NCBI RefSeq assembly: GCF_013372205.1
Contig: NZ_CP053831.1
Coordinates: forward strand, 1,240,001 to 1,304,000
From: Campylobacter mucosalis
Lineage (GTDB): Bacteria; Campylobacterota; Campylobacteria; Campylobacterales; Campylobacteraceae
Direction: 5' to 3'
Length of the DNA: 64,000 bases
Positions 45,637-54,248 of this stretch are shown here, one piece after another. The number at the start of each line of letters is the position of its first letter. Positions within the stretch are counted from its first letter, which is position 1. The position numbers and the translations under genes are program-made. The notes below the pieces were generated by a model that was not told where the DNA came from, made no database searches, and saw nothing but the letters and a program-made list of their open reading frames with translations.

Positions 45637-47768
45637 CTGCTAATATTATTTGAAACAGAGTAGTCATAATGTATGCCACCCATAGGATAGAAATTTATAG
45701 TAAAATACACACCTTGAGTTCGCTTGGTCGCAGAACCCGCCTCAGTTGTCGTCGGCTCTATCTCTCTTTGGTATGCTATGCCGTAATTCCAACACTTTCT
45801 AGTATGACTAATGCCAACCCTCCAAAGCTTTGCATAACTTCGCTCTAAATCATACTGCCAACTGCCATAAAGGGTATTTTGATACGGCAGTCTTAGACTA
45901 GCAGATGTCGTTAGATAGTTATCTTTTTGCGCTTGGTCATTTCTTTTTAGAGTGTGCCATAAGCTGGTAGAAAACTCATCGCTAGTGTATGTTAGTCCCG
46001 TTTGAATCTTATCAATTTTCCTATTTTGATGAGAGTATTCAAGTTTATTATAAAGCATAAAATTTTCAGTAGGATACACGGCAATTGTGTTTTTTAAATT
46101 TGAGTATTCGTTCTCATCTATGTAATATCCTTGAGATATGCTGTGTCTTAGGAATTTTCTACCGCTATCAGTATAAAAATACTGGGTTAGATAGCCACGC
46201 GCCTCCTCTTTTGTCTTTTCTTGTTTTAAGAAATTTTCATACTCTACGCCGTTTTTATCATAGTAAAACTCATCGTCTAAATTGCCCTTTTGATAGCCTG
46301 GCAAAATGTATTCGCCACCAAAATTTACAGTATGAAAAAAGCTCTCATAAGCTTTTGCCAAATCCGTATGAAGTGCGAATTTTCGGTAGTTGTTTATATA
46401 ATCATAGCTTTTATCTTTGCCCCTATTTGGATAAGAAAGTTTGTTATCATAGTCTATATGAGTTGCATACAAATACTCATAAAATGAGAACGTCAAAGCC
46501 TCATCAAAAAGCGGTATATGCAAAGACAGTGGTGCGTTTATCTCATACTGGGTTGCTTTTACGCCTATTTTTCTAGTGTAGTTTCTACTTTGCAAATCAA
46601 CAGAGTAAAGCAAATTTGGCAGTATTAAAGTGTCAGTAAATTTATGATATTGAAAGCTTGGATACTCTTGCAAGGTATCTTTATTTTCAACACCTTTACC
46701 CAACTTTTGAGTGTCGATATAGTATTTTGTATACGCTCCAAAGTAGTGTTTATCACTGCTTAAGAAGTAGTTTAGCCTTGATGTTACAAGCGAGTCAAAA
46801 TCATTATCTCGCCCTCTTAAATTTAGATAATCTATGTCGTTTAACTTTGTGGCTTCTATATACAAACCCTCTTGCAAATCATCACCAATAAGTGCCTTTA
46901 TAAGTCTATCTCTTTCATATTTTAGCCCAATACCTCTGTGGGTTTTGTTTTTTAAGATTTGATTATTTGAGTTTGAACTGGCCTGTTTGTTGCGGTATTT
47001 TTGACTATCGCTAAAAGAGCCAAAAGAAATTTCACCTTTTGAGTAAGCAGAGTCAGCAAACCTAAAAGCCCCATAAACACCAGAACCACGATTTGTGCGT
47101 ATCTGTGGATCAAGCTCTAAATCCCACTGGTCATAAGGTGCAAAATATATAGGCTGTTTGTAGTAAAATCCCTCTGATTTTCCATATCCTATCTCAGGTG
47201 GCAAAAGCCCAGTTCTACGCGATGTATCGGTTGAAAAGCCAAAATATGGCAGGTAAAATATCGGCACATTTCCTATGCTAAAAACTGGATGAAAAAGGTG
47301 TAAAAATTTGCTCTGCTTATTTAGCATAGCCGTGCTTGCACTTATGCTCCAATCAGGATCAGCGACATTACAGCTTGAAACAACAGCTCTTTTTGTCAGG
47401 TAATACTCCTCATCAGACTCGCTTTCATCGCTTTTTAGCCATACTTCAAGCTCTTTATTCATCATAAAAAGAGCCTCAAAACTACTGTTATTGCTCTTTA
47501 AATTTAGCTTTGCGTAGTTTGAGCGTGATGTTTCGTTTGCACCTTTTATCATATTGACATTACCAAATAGCTCAATAATCGAGCTGTTTTGATCATAAAT
47601 CGCCTTATCTGCCGTAACAAGATAGGTTTGAGAATACACAACAACGTTTTTATTTGCAGTTATTATATCTCCCTGCCTTGTAACATCATCAGCTAAAAGC
47701 TGAACATCTTGCACATTGGCAACCAAATTTATACAAAAAATAGATAAAAATAAAATTTTACGCAACAT
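45633..47768 (-). CDS. lptD: LPS-assembly protein LptD
   Basis: A 711-residue outer-membrane protein that inserts LPS or LOS into the outer leaflet. A signal peptide (1-18, ending LVANV) is followed by an OstA/LptA-like jellyroll (VQLLADDVTRQGDIITANKNVVVYSQTYLVTADKA) and a large C-terminal beta barrel rich in aromatic-ending strands. Cysteines that could form the inter-domain disulfide are few (CNVAD in the N-domain, KCWNYG near the end). It overlaps the RDD gene by 11 bases. Confidence 0.92.
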   Translation of the reverse strand: MLRKILFLSIFCINLVANVQDVQLLADDVTRQGDIITANKNVVVYSQTYLVTADKAIYDQNSSIIELFGNVNMIKGANETSRSNYAKLNLKSNNSSFEALFMMNKELEVWLKSDESESDEEYYLTKRAVVSSCNVADPDWSISASTAMLNKQSKFLHLFHPVFSIGNVPIFYLPYFGFSTDTSRRTGLLPPEIGYGKSEGFYYKQPIYFAPYDQWDLELDPQIRTNRGSGVYGAFRFADSAYSKGEISFGSFSDSQKYRNKQASSNSNNQILKNKTHRGIGLKYERDRLIKALIGDDLQEGLYIEATKLNDIDYLNLRGRDNDFDSLVTSRLNYFLSSDKHYFGAYTKYYIDTQKLGKGVENKDTLQEYPSFQYHKFTDTLILPNLLYSVDLQSRNYTRKIGVKATQYEINAPLSLHIPLFDEALTFSFYEYLYATHIDYDNKLSYPNRGKDKSYDYINNYRKFALHTDLAKAYESFFHTVNFGGEYILPGYQKGNLDDEFYYDKNGVEYENFLKQEKTKEEARGYLTQYFYTDSGRKFLRHSISQGYYIDENEYSNLKNTIAVYPTENFMLYNKLEYSHQNRKIDKIQTGLTYTSDEFSTSLWHTLKRNDQAQKDNYLTTSASLRLPYQNTLYGSWQYDLERSYAKLWRVGISHTRKCWNYGIAYQREIEPTTTEAGSATKRTQGVYFTINFYPMGGIHYDYSVSNNISR

Positions 47769-48207
47769 CTATCACAACCGTCTTTGCTAATTTATCGTGC
47801 CAAGTCTGCCTGGCTTCATTTCCAAACGCCCATAAAAACCCAAGACAAAATGCCCACTCGCTTAAATTTCTCATAACAGCTCTAAGAAAACTACTACCCA
47901 AATTTGGCTTATCAAGGTAACTAACTTCAATACAAGCAAGTTTTAACGCCATTTTGCCAAGCGTGGCACCATAATACCAAACAAATAGCGTATGATACGC
48001 GGTTCGTATCGTTATATATTCAAGGCTAAGCCTAGAAACCGCCGCGACGATCTCTTCATATTGACCAAACTGCGAAAAATAGTCGTAGTAAATCGCTAAA
48101 AACAAAGAACCTATAATAATTTCATCAATCAAAAATGCCAAAGATCTCTTGCCTATACTTGCAAGTTTAATGTTTTCATAATCTAATTTTTTTACAACAT
48201 CGCTCAT
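47758..48207 (-). CDS. RDD-family membrane protein
   Basis: About 149 residues from the ATG at 48207, which follows AGG eight bases back. It carries an RDD domain: [25 protein letters not shown], a middle segment and [19 protein letters not shown], with three hydrophobic segments. The R-x6-D signature is RSLAFLID. Function of RDD proteins is mostly unknown; transport roles have been suggested. It is squeezed between lptD and purD with overlaps on both sides. Confidence 0.85.
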   Translation of the reverse strand: MSDVVKKLDYENIKLASIGKRSLAFLIDEIIIGSLFLAIYYDYFSQFGQYEEIVAAVSRLSLEYITIRTAYHTLFVWYYGATLGKMALKLACIEVSYLDKPNLGSSFLRAVMRNLSEWAFCLGFLWAFGNEARQTWHDKLAKTVVIDVA

Positions 48208-49451
48208 ACAAGTGCCTGCCAAGCGATATCTTTTCGGTATTGCATTCCATCAAAATTTACATTTTTGCAAAGCTCATAAGCTCTATTCTGTGCTGTTTTT
48301 ATATCATCAGCCACACCGACACAAACAGCTACGCGTCCACCGTCAGCGTAAATTTCGCCATCTTTTGCACTAACTCCAGCATAAAGCAACGCTGTATCTT
48401 GCGGAATTTGTTTAACGCTTATTTTTGCTTTGGCTGAGCTTTTATAAGGATAGTTTTTACTGGCCAAAACCACGCCTACGGCACATTTTGTTTTTAGTTT
48501 TACAGGTTTTAACTCGCCCTTTGCGGCATTTAGCAAAATTTCACTCAAATTGCCGTCTATAAGTGGCATTATTACCTCGCACTCAGGATCGCCAAAGCGA
48601 ACATTAAATTCTAAAACATAAGGCGTTTTATCCACAACCATAACACCAACAAATAGCACTCCACAAAATGGTGCATTCTCATTTTGCATACCTTTTAATG
48701 TCGGTTTTACTACGTCGTTTTCTATCTTTTTTATAAGCTCAGGCGTAGCTAGTGGACTTGGAGCGTATGCACCCATTCCACCAGTATTTGGACCTTTGTC
48801 GTTGTCTAATAAACGTTTGTGATCTTGTGCCACTGGCAAACTTACAAAATTTTCGCCGTCGCAAATAGCAAAAAAGCTAAGCTCAAAACCATCTAAAAAT
48901 TCCTCAACAACCACGCGTTTTCCGGCATCGCCAAAGCTCTCTCCGCTTAGCATATCACTTACTGCTTGTTTTGCTTCGTCGTGAGTTTGAGCTATTATCA
49001 CGCCTTTACCAGCACAAAGTCCATCAGCCTTTACCACAAGCGGTGCTTTTAGTGTATCTATAAATTTAAAGGCCTCATTTTTATCATCTGTATTTAAAAA
49101 TTTTGCAGTTAAAATGTTGTTTTTAGCTAGAAATTCTTTCATATAAGCTTTACTACCCTCAAGCCTAGCTGCGTTTTTGCTCGGCCCAAAGACGTTTAGT
49201 CCGTGCGATTTAAAAATATCGACTATCCCTGCACTTAGCGGTGCTTCTGGACCAACTATCGTAAGCTCTATATTTTGACTTTTAGCAAACTCTGCTAGTT
49301 CATTAAAATCGCTCATATCAACGTTTTGACCGAGATTTGAAGTGGCTCCATTTCCTGGTGCGAAGTAGATTTTTTCAACATTTTTTTCATTTTGCAACTT
49401 AAGACCAATAGCATACTCTCTTCCACCGCTACCGACAACAAGAATTTTCAT
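48204..49451 (-). CDS. purD: Phosphoribosylamine--glycine ligase PurD
   Basis: A 415-residue ATP-grasp enzyme of purine synthesis. I start at ATG 49451, which has TTGGAGAAAAT ahead and gives [19 protein letters not shown]; the frame is open upstream to 49523, but those residues come from the 6S RNA region. [16 protein letters not shown], the ATP-grasp core, and the [15 protein letters not shown] motif are present. The gene is directly downstream of a probable 6S RNA on the same strand. Confidence 0.97.
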   Translation of the reverse strand: MKILVVGSGGREYAIGLKLQNEKNVEKIYFAPGNGATSNLGQNVDMSDFNELAEFAKSQNIELTIVGPEAPLSAGIVDIFKSHGLNVFGPSKNAARLEGSKAYMKEFLAKNNILTAKFLNTDDKNEAFKFIDTLKAPLVVKADGLCAGKGVIIAQTHDEAKQAVSDMLSGESFGDAGKRVVVEEFLDGFELSFFAICDGENFVSLPVAQDHKRLLDNDKGPNTGGMGAYAPSPLATPELIKKIENDVVKPTLKGMQNENAPFCGVLFVGVMVVDKTPYVLEFNVRFGDPECEVIMPLIDGNLSEILLNAAKGELKPVKLKTKCAVGVVLASKNYPYKSSAKAKISVKQIPQDTALLYAGVSAKDGEIYADGGRVAVCVGVADDIKTAQNRAYELCKNVNFDGMQYRKDIAWQALV

Positions 49452-49467
49452 ATTTTCTCCAAGTTTT

Positions 49468-49658
49468 AAAACCCGAGTGAGCGTCGCATAAAAGAGTGGC
49501 CCAAAATCAAGCCAATCTTGCAAATAGATGACTACCGAAAGGTTGCAACTTCTCGCCGTTTAAAGCTCAAATGAAGCCACATCACAAGGCAACCATACAT
49601 CTTCGCTAATACAATAGTGTTGGACCCCGTTAAAATGCTTTCTCGCACCACTCAGGCA
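49468..49658 (-). ncRNA. ssrS: Probable 6S RNA (ssrS), regulator of sigma70 RNA polymerase
   Basis: About 190 bases on the minus strand between a -10 box and purD with no coding potential. The ends pair: CCTGAGTG (49656-49649) with CACTCGGG (49479-49472), followed by TTTT. Inside, GGTCCAA pairs with TTGGGCC, AGATG with CATCT and GGTTGC with GCAACC, making one long interrupted hairpin as in 6S RNA, which mimics an open promoter and holds RNA polymerase. I recall 6S RNA lying upstream of purD in Campylobacterota, which fits. The fold was traced by hand, so the central bubble is not proven. Confidence 0.68.
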
Positions 49659-49664
49659 TTTAGT

Positions 49665-49670
49665 ATTATA
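49665..49670 (-). promoter_or_regulatory. TATAAT -10 box of the 6S RNA gene
   Basis: A perfect minus-strand TATAAT lies seven bases before the predicted RNA start and just after the hemD stop region. It would drive the RNA and possibly purD by read-through. Confidence 0.6.
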
Positions 49671-49682
49671 TAGAGATTTTGC

Positions 49683-50315
49683 TTAAAGTAACGTTTTAGC
49701 AAGCTTTATGCACTCATCTATACTTTGAGCTTTGGGCACTCTAACGCCACTAATAAATTTTAGTGCCTCTGCTGTGCTTTGTCCTATCGCAACGGCTTTA
49801 AAACTATCTCTCCAAGTATAGTTTTTTAAAAAAAATTTAGCATTTTTTGGCGATGTGAATATAAAAACGGAGTTGTCTTCTAAATCTGTTAAATTTTGTG
49901 TTACTTCAATACTTTCATAAGCCACTATCTGTGTGAAATTTTGGCTACATTTGGCTAGTTTTATGTCCAAATCGCCAACTATATCCTTTGCCCTTAGATA
50001 GAGTATTTTCCTATCTTTTAAAACGTCCTTAAACTCATCATACAAGGCGTCTCCATAAGAAGATGATGGAACGTTGATCTTTTTAAAACCAAATTTCTCT
50101 GCTTGGACTGCACTTGACTTGCCAACTGCAAAAATTTCAACATCTTTTGGGGCGATACTGTTTTGCTCTAGTGCTTTTATGGCATTTTTTGAAGTTATTA
50201 CGATGGCATTAAAATTTGCTAAATCAACACTAAAATCATAAAATTTTATCTGGCTAAGATTTAAATTTTTTACACTCTCATCACTACTAGGCGTATTTGA
50301 GACTAGGTATATCAT
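49683..50315 (-). CDS. hemD: Uroporphyrinogen-III synthase
   Basis: About 210 residues from the ATG at 50315, which overlaps the MFS gene stop as ATGA. The open frame extends 60 codons further upstream but that part is the MFS gene in another frame. Sequence conservation is low, as always for HemD; the supporting features are the two-domain pattern, the YLRAKDIVGDL stretch, VFIFTSPKNAKFF and AIGQSTAEALK. It closes the uroporphyrinogen ring in haem synthesis. Confidence 0.85.
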   Translation of the reverse strand: MIYLVSNTPSSDESVKNLNLSQIKFYDFSVDLANFNAIVITSKNAIKALEQNSIAPKDVEIFAVGKSSAVQAEKFGFKKINVPSSSYGDALYDEFKDVLKDRKILYLRAKDIVGDLDIKLAKCSQNFTQIVAYESIEVTQNLTDLEDNSVFIFTSPKNAKFFLKNYTWRDSFKAVAIGQSTAEALKFISGVRVPKAQSIDECIKLAKTLL

Positions 50316-51478
50316 TTTAAATATTTTTTTGATATTAAAAATAACATAAAAGCACCCAAAAAACAGCCACCAATTACAATCGTCGTGCTTAAAAATATAT
50401 CGCCTAATCCAACCATCGGAGATACAATCCCGCCTAGCAAAAATGGGAAAAATCCAAGCATTGCAGACGCTGAACCTGCATAGTTTTGTCCGCAATTCAT
50501 CGCAAGAGCAGAGGCTGTGGGAAAGATAAAACCACTAAAAAACATCTGTATAAAAAATCCAAAAATAACAAATAAAACACCAAGCTTGAAATTTAAAACA
50601 AATGCAAGATATAAACAACTAACCATAAGCCCAAAAATTCCAACCGATAAAGCACTTTTCTCTTTTATCCTACTTGCTATGAACGCACCTATTGTAAGCG
50701 ATAAGCCATTTGCCCCAAAACATATTGCAAACTCGGTTGAGCTAAGAGCGTAAAATTCCTGAAATATAAATGGACTAGCGGCAATATAAGCAAACATACT
50801 ACCAAGAGCAAATGTCAAAATTCCAACAAAAATCATAAATTTTTTATACACCAAAAGCTCTTTATAGGTGGCGTATGTGCTTAAAAGTGGGACTTTTAAA
50901 CGCCTGTGCTTTGGCAAGCTCTCTTTAAAATTAAAATTTGCTACAAAAAGTACAATGCCAATCATTGATAGTACAATAAAAATGCTGTGCCACTCTGCAA
51001 ATTTGATCAAAATAGAGCCAAGTATTGGCGAAAGTATCGGAGCTAAAGAGTTTATAACCATCATAAGAGAGAAAAATTTCGTAAGCTCGTGTCCGCTGTA
51101 AAGGTCGCGGGCTATCGCACGTGATATTACAACGCTACCAGCTGATGAAAAGCCCTGAATAACTCGCATAAATATAAACATCTCAATGCTTTTTGTAAAA
51201 AATATAGCAATTGTGCTAATAGTATATATTATAAGCGAAATTGTTAATGGGAGTTTTCGTCCGAATTTATCGCTTATTGGCCCAATAAATAGCTGACCAA
51301 TAGCAAGTCCAGCCATACTCGTCGTAAGTGTAAGCTGGGTCATTGAAGCACTCGTGTGAAAACTATGCGAAATAAGCGGAAGTGCCGGTAAATAAAGATC
51401 TATCACAAATGGACCAAATGCCGAGAGTGCACCTAAAAATAATAATAAAAAAATTTTTGAGTTGTGCTTGTCTTTCAT
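50312..51478 (-). CDS. Bcr/CflA-type MFS drug-efflux transporter
   Basis: A 388-residue protein with about 12 membrane segments. The N-terminus FGPFVIDLYLPALPLIS is typical of the Bcr/CflA family, and GPISDKFGRKLPLT is the MFS motif A between segments 2 and 3. Members export bicyclomycin, chloramphenicol or sulphonamides; the substrate here cannot be told. Its stop overlaps hemD and its start overlaps the MmcQ gene by four bases, a curious co-translated trio. Confidence 0.9.
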   Translation of the reverse strand: MKDKHNSKIFLLLFLGALSAFGPFVIDLYLPALPLISHSFHTSASMTQLTLTTSMAGLAIGQLFIGPISDKFGRKLPLTISLIIYTISTIAIFFTKSIEMFIFMRVIQGFSSAGSVVISRAIARDLYSGHELTKFFSLMMVINSLAPILSPILGSILIKFAEWHSIFIVLSMIGIVLFVANFNFKESLPKHRRLKVPLLSTYATYKELLVYKKFMIFVGILTFALGSMFAYIAASPFIFQEFYALSSTEFAICFGANGLSLTIGAFIASRIKEKSALSVGIFGLMVSCLYLAFVLNFKLGVLFVIFGFFIQMFFSGFIFPTASALAMNCGQNYAGSASAMLGFFPFLLGGIVSPMVGLGDIFLSTTIVIGGCFLGAFMLFLISKKYLK

Positions 51479-51855
51479 ATCTCTTGCTCTTTTAAGGATA
51501 GGTCAAAACTCTGCTTTATAAGATCATAAACAAGCCCTTTATTTATCTGAGGGCTGTCTAAATTTATGCTTATCCAGTGTCGTTTGTTCATATGATAGGC
51601 TGGCAAGAAGGTCTTATTATCCGTTAAAAGCACGATAAGCCCTGGCGGAAGTTTTAAATTTAAAAGCGTAATAGTGCCGTCAAAATCAACATCATCATAC
51701 TTTATCTTCTCAACCTTCACGCTAAGTAAAAGTGCAAACCATTTTTTGCTGATCTTGTGGCGAAAAACCGAAACGCCAGGATGTTTTACAAAGATATTTT
51801 CAGGTGCAACTTTATATTTTGTTAAAATATGAGCTAAAATATCCTCTAATATCAC
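51475..51855 (-). CDS. MmcQ/YjbR-family protein
   Basis: A 126-residue cytoplasmic protein of the YjbR/MmcQ fold. Supporting pieces are VFRHKISKKWFALLLSV, the LNLKLPPGLIVLL strand and FLPAYHMNKRHWISINLD, which matches the conserved P-x-Y-H-M-N-K-x-H-W signature. The family is suspected to bind DNA but has no firm function. It overlaps the MFS gene. Confidence 0.88.
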   Translation of the reverse strand: MILEDILAHILTKYKVAPENIFVKHPGVSVFRHKISKKWFALLLSVKVEKIKYDDVDFDGTITLLNLKLPPGLIVLLTDNKTFLPAYHMNKRHWISINLDSPQINKGLVYDLIKQSFDLSLKEQEI

Positions 51856-51869
51856 TACTTATCCAAAAA

Positions 51870-52439
51870 TTAAGCTTTATTTGCTCTTTCTATATACTCG
51901 CCCCTAACGGTATCAACGCGTATAACCTCGCCCTCTAGCACGTGAAATGGTATCTGAACAACCGCACCAGTTTCAAGGGTAGCTGGTTTTTTACCGCCTT
52001 GTGTGTCGCCTTTGAAATTTGGCGGAGTTTCTACGATTTTAAGCTCTACAACTTGTGGCACCTCAACGCCGATAGCCTTGCCGTTGTGAAACAAAATATC
52101 AACCATCATTCCGTCTATCATCCACTTTTTAGCGTCGCCGACATCTTCGTCTTCAATAGCCACCTGCTCGTAAGTTACTGTATCCATAAACTGACAGTAT
52201 TCGCCATCATCATAAAGATATTGCATCTGCTTCTCTTCTAAATTTGGCTGTTCACACTTATCTCCTGCGTGGAAAGTCTTTTCAAGAACTTTGCCGTCGA
52301 TAAACGACTTTATTTTTGCACGAACAAATGCTGCACCCTTGCCAGGTTTTACGTGCTGATACTCAACTATTTTGTATGGTATGCCGTCTATTTCGATTTT
52401 TAGACCCTTTTTTAAATCGCCCATTGAATATGAAGCCAT
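51870..52439 (-). CDS. efp: Elongation factor P
   Basis: A 189-residue EF-P that rescues ribosomes stalled at proline runs. [16 protein letters not shown] places the modified Lys at residue 34 in the PGKGAA loop. The C-terminal OB domains with the conserved [24 protein letters not shown] region complete the protein. The start has AAGGAGAAAAT ahead. No EpmA/EpmB-like gene is in the window. Confidence 0.97.
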   Translation of the reverse strand: MASYSMGDLKKGLKIEIDGIPYKIVEYQHVKPGKGAAFVRAKIKSFIDGKVLEKTFHAGDKCEQPNLEEKQMQYLYDDGEYCQFMDTVTYEQVAIEDEDVGDAKKWMIDGMMVDILFHNGKAIGVEVPQVVELKIVETPPNFKGDTQGGKKPATLETGAVVQIPFHVLEGEVIRVDTVRGEYIERANKA

Positions 52440-52486
52440 ATTTTCTCCTTGTAAATTTTAAGGTTTGGATTATATCAAATAAAACT

Positions 52487-52969
52487 TTAAGCTAAAATTT
52501 GAGCTAGTCGCTCTTTTATATCATCGCCCCACTCACTTACACTTAAAATACCGCCATTTTCGCAAATTTTAGTATCGACAACACCGCAATACTCACTAAG
52601 TGCATTTTTGTATCCTCTACGGATAGTGGCTTGTCTGCCTTGCAAAAAACCAGCACCAGCTAAAATCAAAACCCCAAGATCAAAGCCAAATTTTATCTTA
52701 GATGATGAACCTGAACGTATCCACGATAAAAATATCTCATCGTGACGTAAATTTAAAGCTCCTATGCCATCAGGAACGACTATCATATCCGCACCATACA
52801 GGCTCTCGCCGTAAATTTCAGGCTGAATTTTAAGCCCAAATTCATCAACTATCTCGGGTTTAAAGGCACAAGTTTTAATACGTGCATTTTCAAACGTTCG
52901 CAGATAACCAAGAATTTGCGAAAAGCCTATTAAATTCATCTTATCATACATAACGACCGCTATATTCAT
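52487..52969 (-). CDS. DJ-1/PfpI-like protein without the usual cysteine
   Basis: A 160-residue flavodoxin-like DJ-1/PfpI-family protein. The nucleophile elbow aligns as FGFDLGVLILAGAGFLQG, where active homologues have x-x-C-T/H-G-x3-LAxAGLL-x-G; Asp97 stands at the cysteine position. It may therefore be a binding or regulatory protein rather than a glyoxalase or peptidase. It lies 14 bases after dapD in the same orientation. Confidence 0.8.
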   Translation of the reverse strand: MNIAVVMYDKMNLIGFSQILGYLRTFENARIKTCAFKPEIVDEFGLKIQPEIYGESLYGADMIVVPDGIGALNLRHDEIFLSWIRSGSSSKIKFGFDLGVLILAGAGFLQGRQATIRRGYKNALSEYCGVVDTKICENGGILSVSEWGDDIKERLAQILA

Positions 52970-52983
52970 ACTAGCCCTTTATC

Positions 52984-54168
52984 TTAGTGAAGTGCCTCGT
53001 TTAGCTTTATAGCACGTTTTGAAACACTTGCGATGATTTGCCCTGTTTGGCTATTTTGTCTAAAATGAAGTCCATTTAAATTTGCAAGTTCTAGTCCTTT
53101 ATAAAGCTCTCTATCAAAGCTAAATTTAGGATTTATCTCGCTTAAAGCCTTTCTATCTTTCTCGCTTATAAATACCTTTGTGCCCTCTAAAATCGCAATA
53201 CCAGCATCAACAATACACTTATCGCCAAGCGGTATGCCAGTAACTGAGTTTGCACCAAGTAAGCAGTTTTTACCGATACCAACTGGATTGCCATTTGTCC
53301 CGCTTAATACGCCTAAAATTGACGCACCGCCGCCCACATCTGAGCCCTCGCCCACGACAACAGAGCTACTTACCCTGCCCTCTACCATTACGCTACCGGT
53401 CGTGCCAGCGTTAAAATTCACATAAGCAGCGCCCGGCATTATGGTTGTGCCAGCACTTAGGCTTGCACCCATTCTTACTTTTGATGTTTCAAGAATTCTC
53501 GTATTATCAGCTGGTATTACGTGGCTTAAAAAGCGTGGGAATTTATCTACACTTAAAATCGCTGGATACTCGCCTCTCATTTTTAGCTCTATCTCATTTT
53601 GGCGTAAGTATTCAAGCTCAATTGGTTTGCCATTTATATCCCAAGCTACGTTTTTTAGCACCCCAAACGCCCCGTCAAGGCAAAGTGAGCGAAGTTCTGC
53701 CTTGTTTTGGCTTAAAAGATAGAGTTTTAGATAGACCGCCTCAACACTCTTTGGCTTCTCATCGCTAAATAAAAATGCTACCCTGAATTTGCTCTCATTT
53801 TGTGCATTTTCAAGCTCATTTAAAACCGCTCTAACTAGCTTTACATTTTGGTGTTTTTCTATCTCACTCTCAAAAACTTTAAACAAATCCCACGCTTTAA
53901 GCGCCACATCTTTACTAAAATCAGCTACAAATTCGCTACCGCTAAAATCCACGCTCACACCGCGCTCTCTTAACGCCTTAATGATAACAGCCGCGCTTAA
54001 ATAGCTCTCTTTGAAATTTACAACCGCATAATTTACCGATAAAATCGCACTTTTATCTACCACGCCACGCTCTACTCTGCCAATAGCAAAAGCGATAGGG
54101 TCTTTATATCCAGCCTCATCTCTTACGCTTTGAGCGATTTTTGTAAAATTATCTACTAAATTACTCAT
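52984..54168 (-). CDS. dapD: Tetrahydrodipicolinate N-succinyltransferase
   Basis: A 394-residue enzyme of the succinylase branch of lysine and diaminopimelate synthesis. The C-terminal half is a left-handed beta-helix of hexapeptide repeats (VRMGASLSAGTTIMPGAAYVNFNAGT, VVVGEGSDVGGGASILGVL). The N-terminal domain is long, as in Campylobacterota and some actinobacteria, unlike the 274-residue E. coli enzyme. The start follows AAGGAGAAAAG. Confidence 0.93.
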   Translation of the reverse strand: MSNLVDNFTKIAQSVRDEAGYKDPIAFAIGRVERGVVDKSAILSVNYAVVNFKESYLSAAVIIKALRERGVSVDFSGSEFVADFSKDVALKAWDLFKVFESEIEKHQNVKLVRAVLNELENAQNESKFRVAFLFSDEKPKSVEAVYLKLYLLSQNKAELRSLCLDGAFGVLKNVAWDINGKPIELEYLRQNEIELKMRGEYPAILSVDKFPRFLSHVIPADNTRILETSKVRMGASLSAGTTIMPGAAYVNFNAGTTGSVMVEGRVSSSVVVGEGSDVGGGASILGVLSGTNGNPVGIGKNCLLGANSVTGIPLGDKCIVDAGIAILEGTKVFISEKDRKALSEINPKFSFDRELYKGLELANLNGLHFRQNSQTGQIIASVSKRAIKLNEALH

Positions 54169-54248
54169 TCTTTTCTCCTTAAATTTTGCTAGAGTTTAGC
54201 AAAAAGTAGTTTAAAGTAAGAAAATTTTGTATTTTAAAATAAAGTCAT

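Noticed and set aside
49452..49523. Longer N-terminus for purD
   Set aside because: The 24 added codons come from the 6S RNA region and the ATG at 49451 has a strong ribosome binding site and begins the conserved family sequence.
50316..50495. Longer N-terminus for hemD
   Set aside because: These codons lie inside the MFS transporter gene in another frame; the ATG at 50315 overlaps the MFS stop in the usual ATGA manner.
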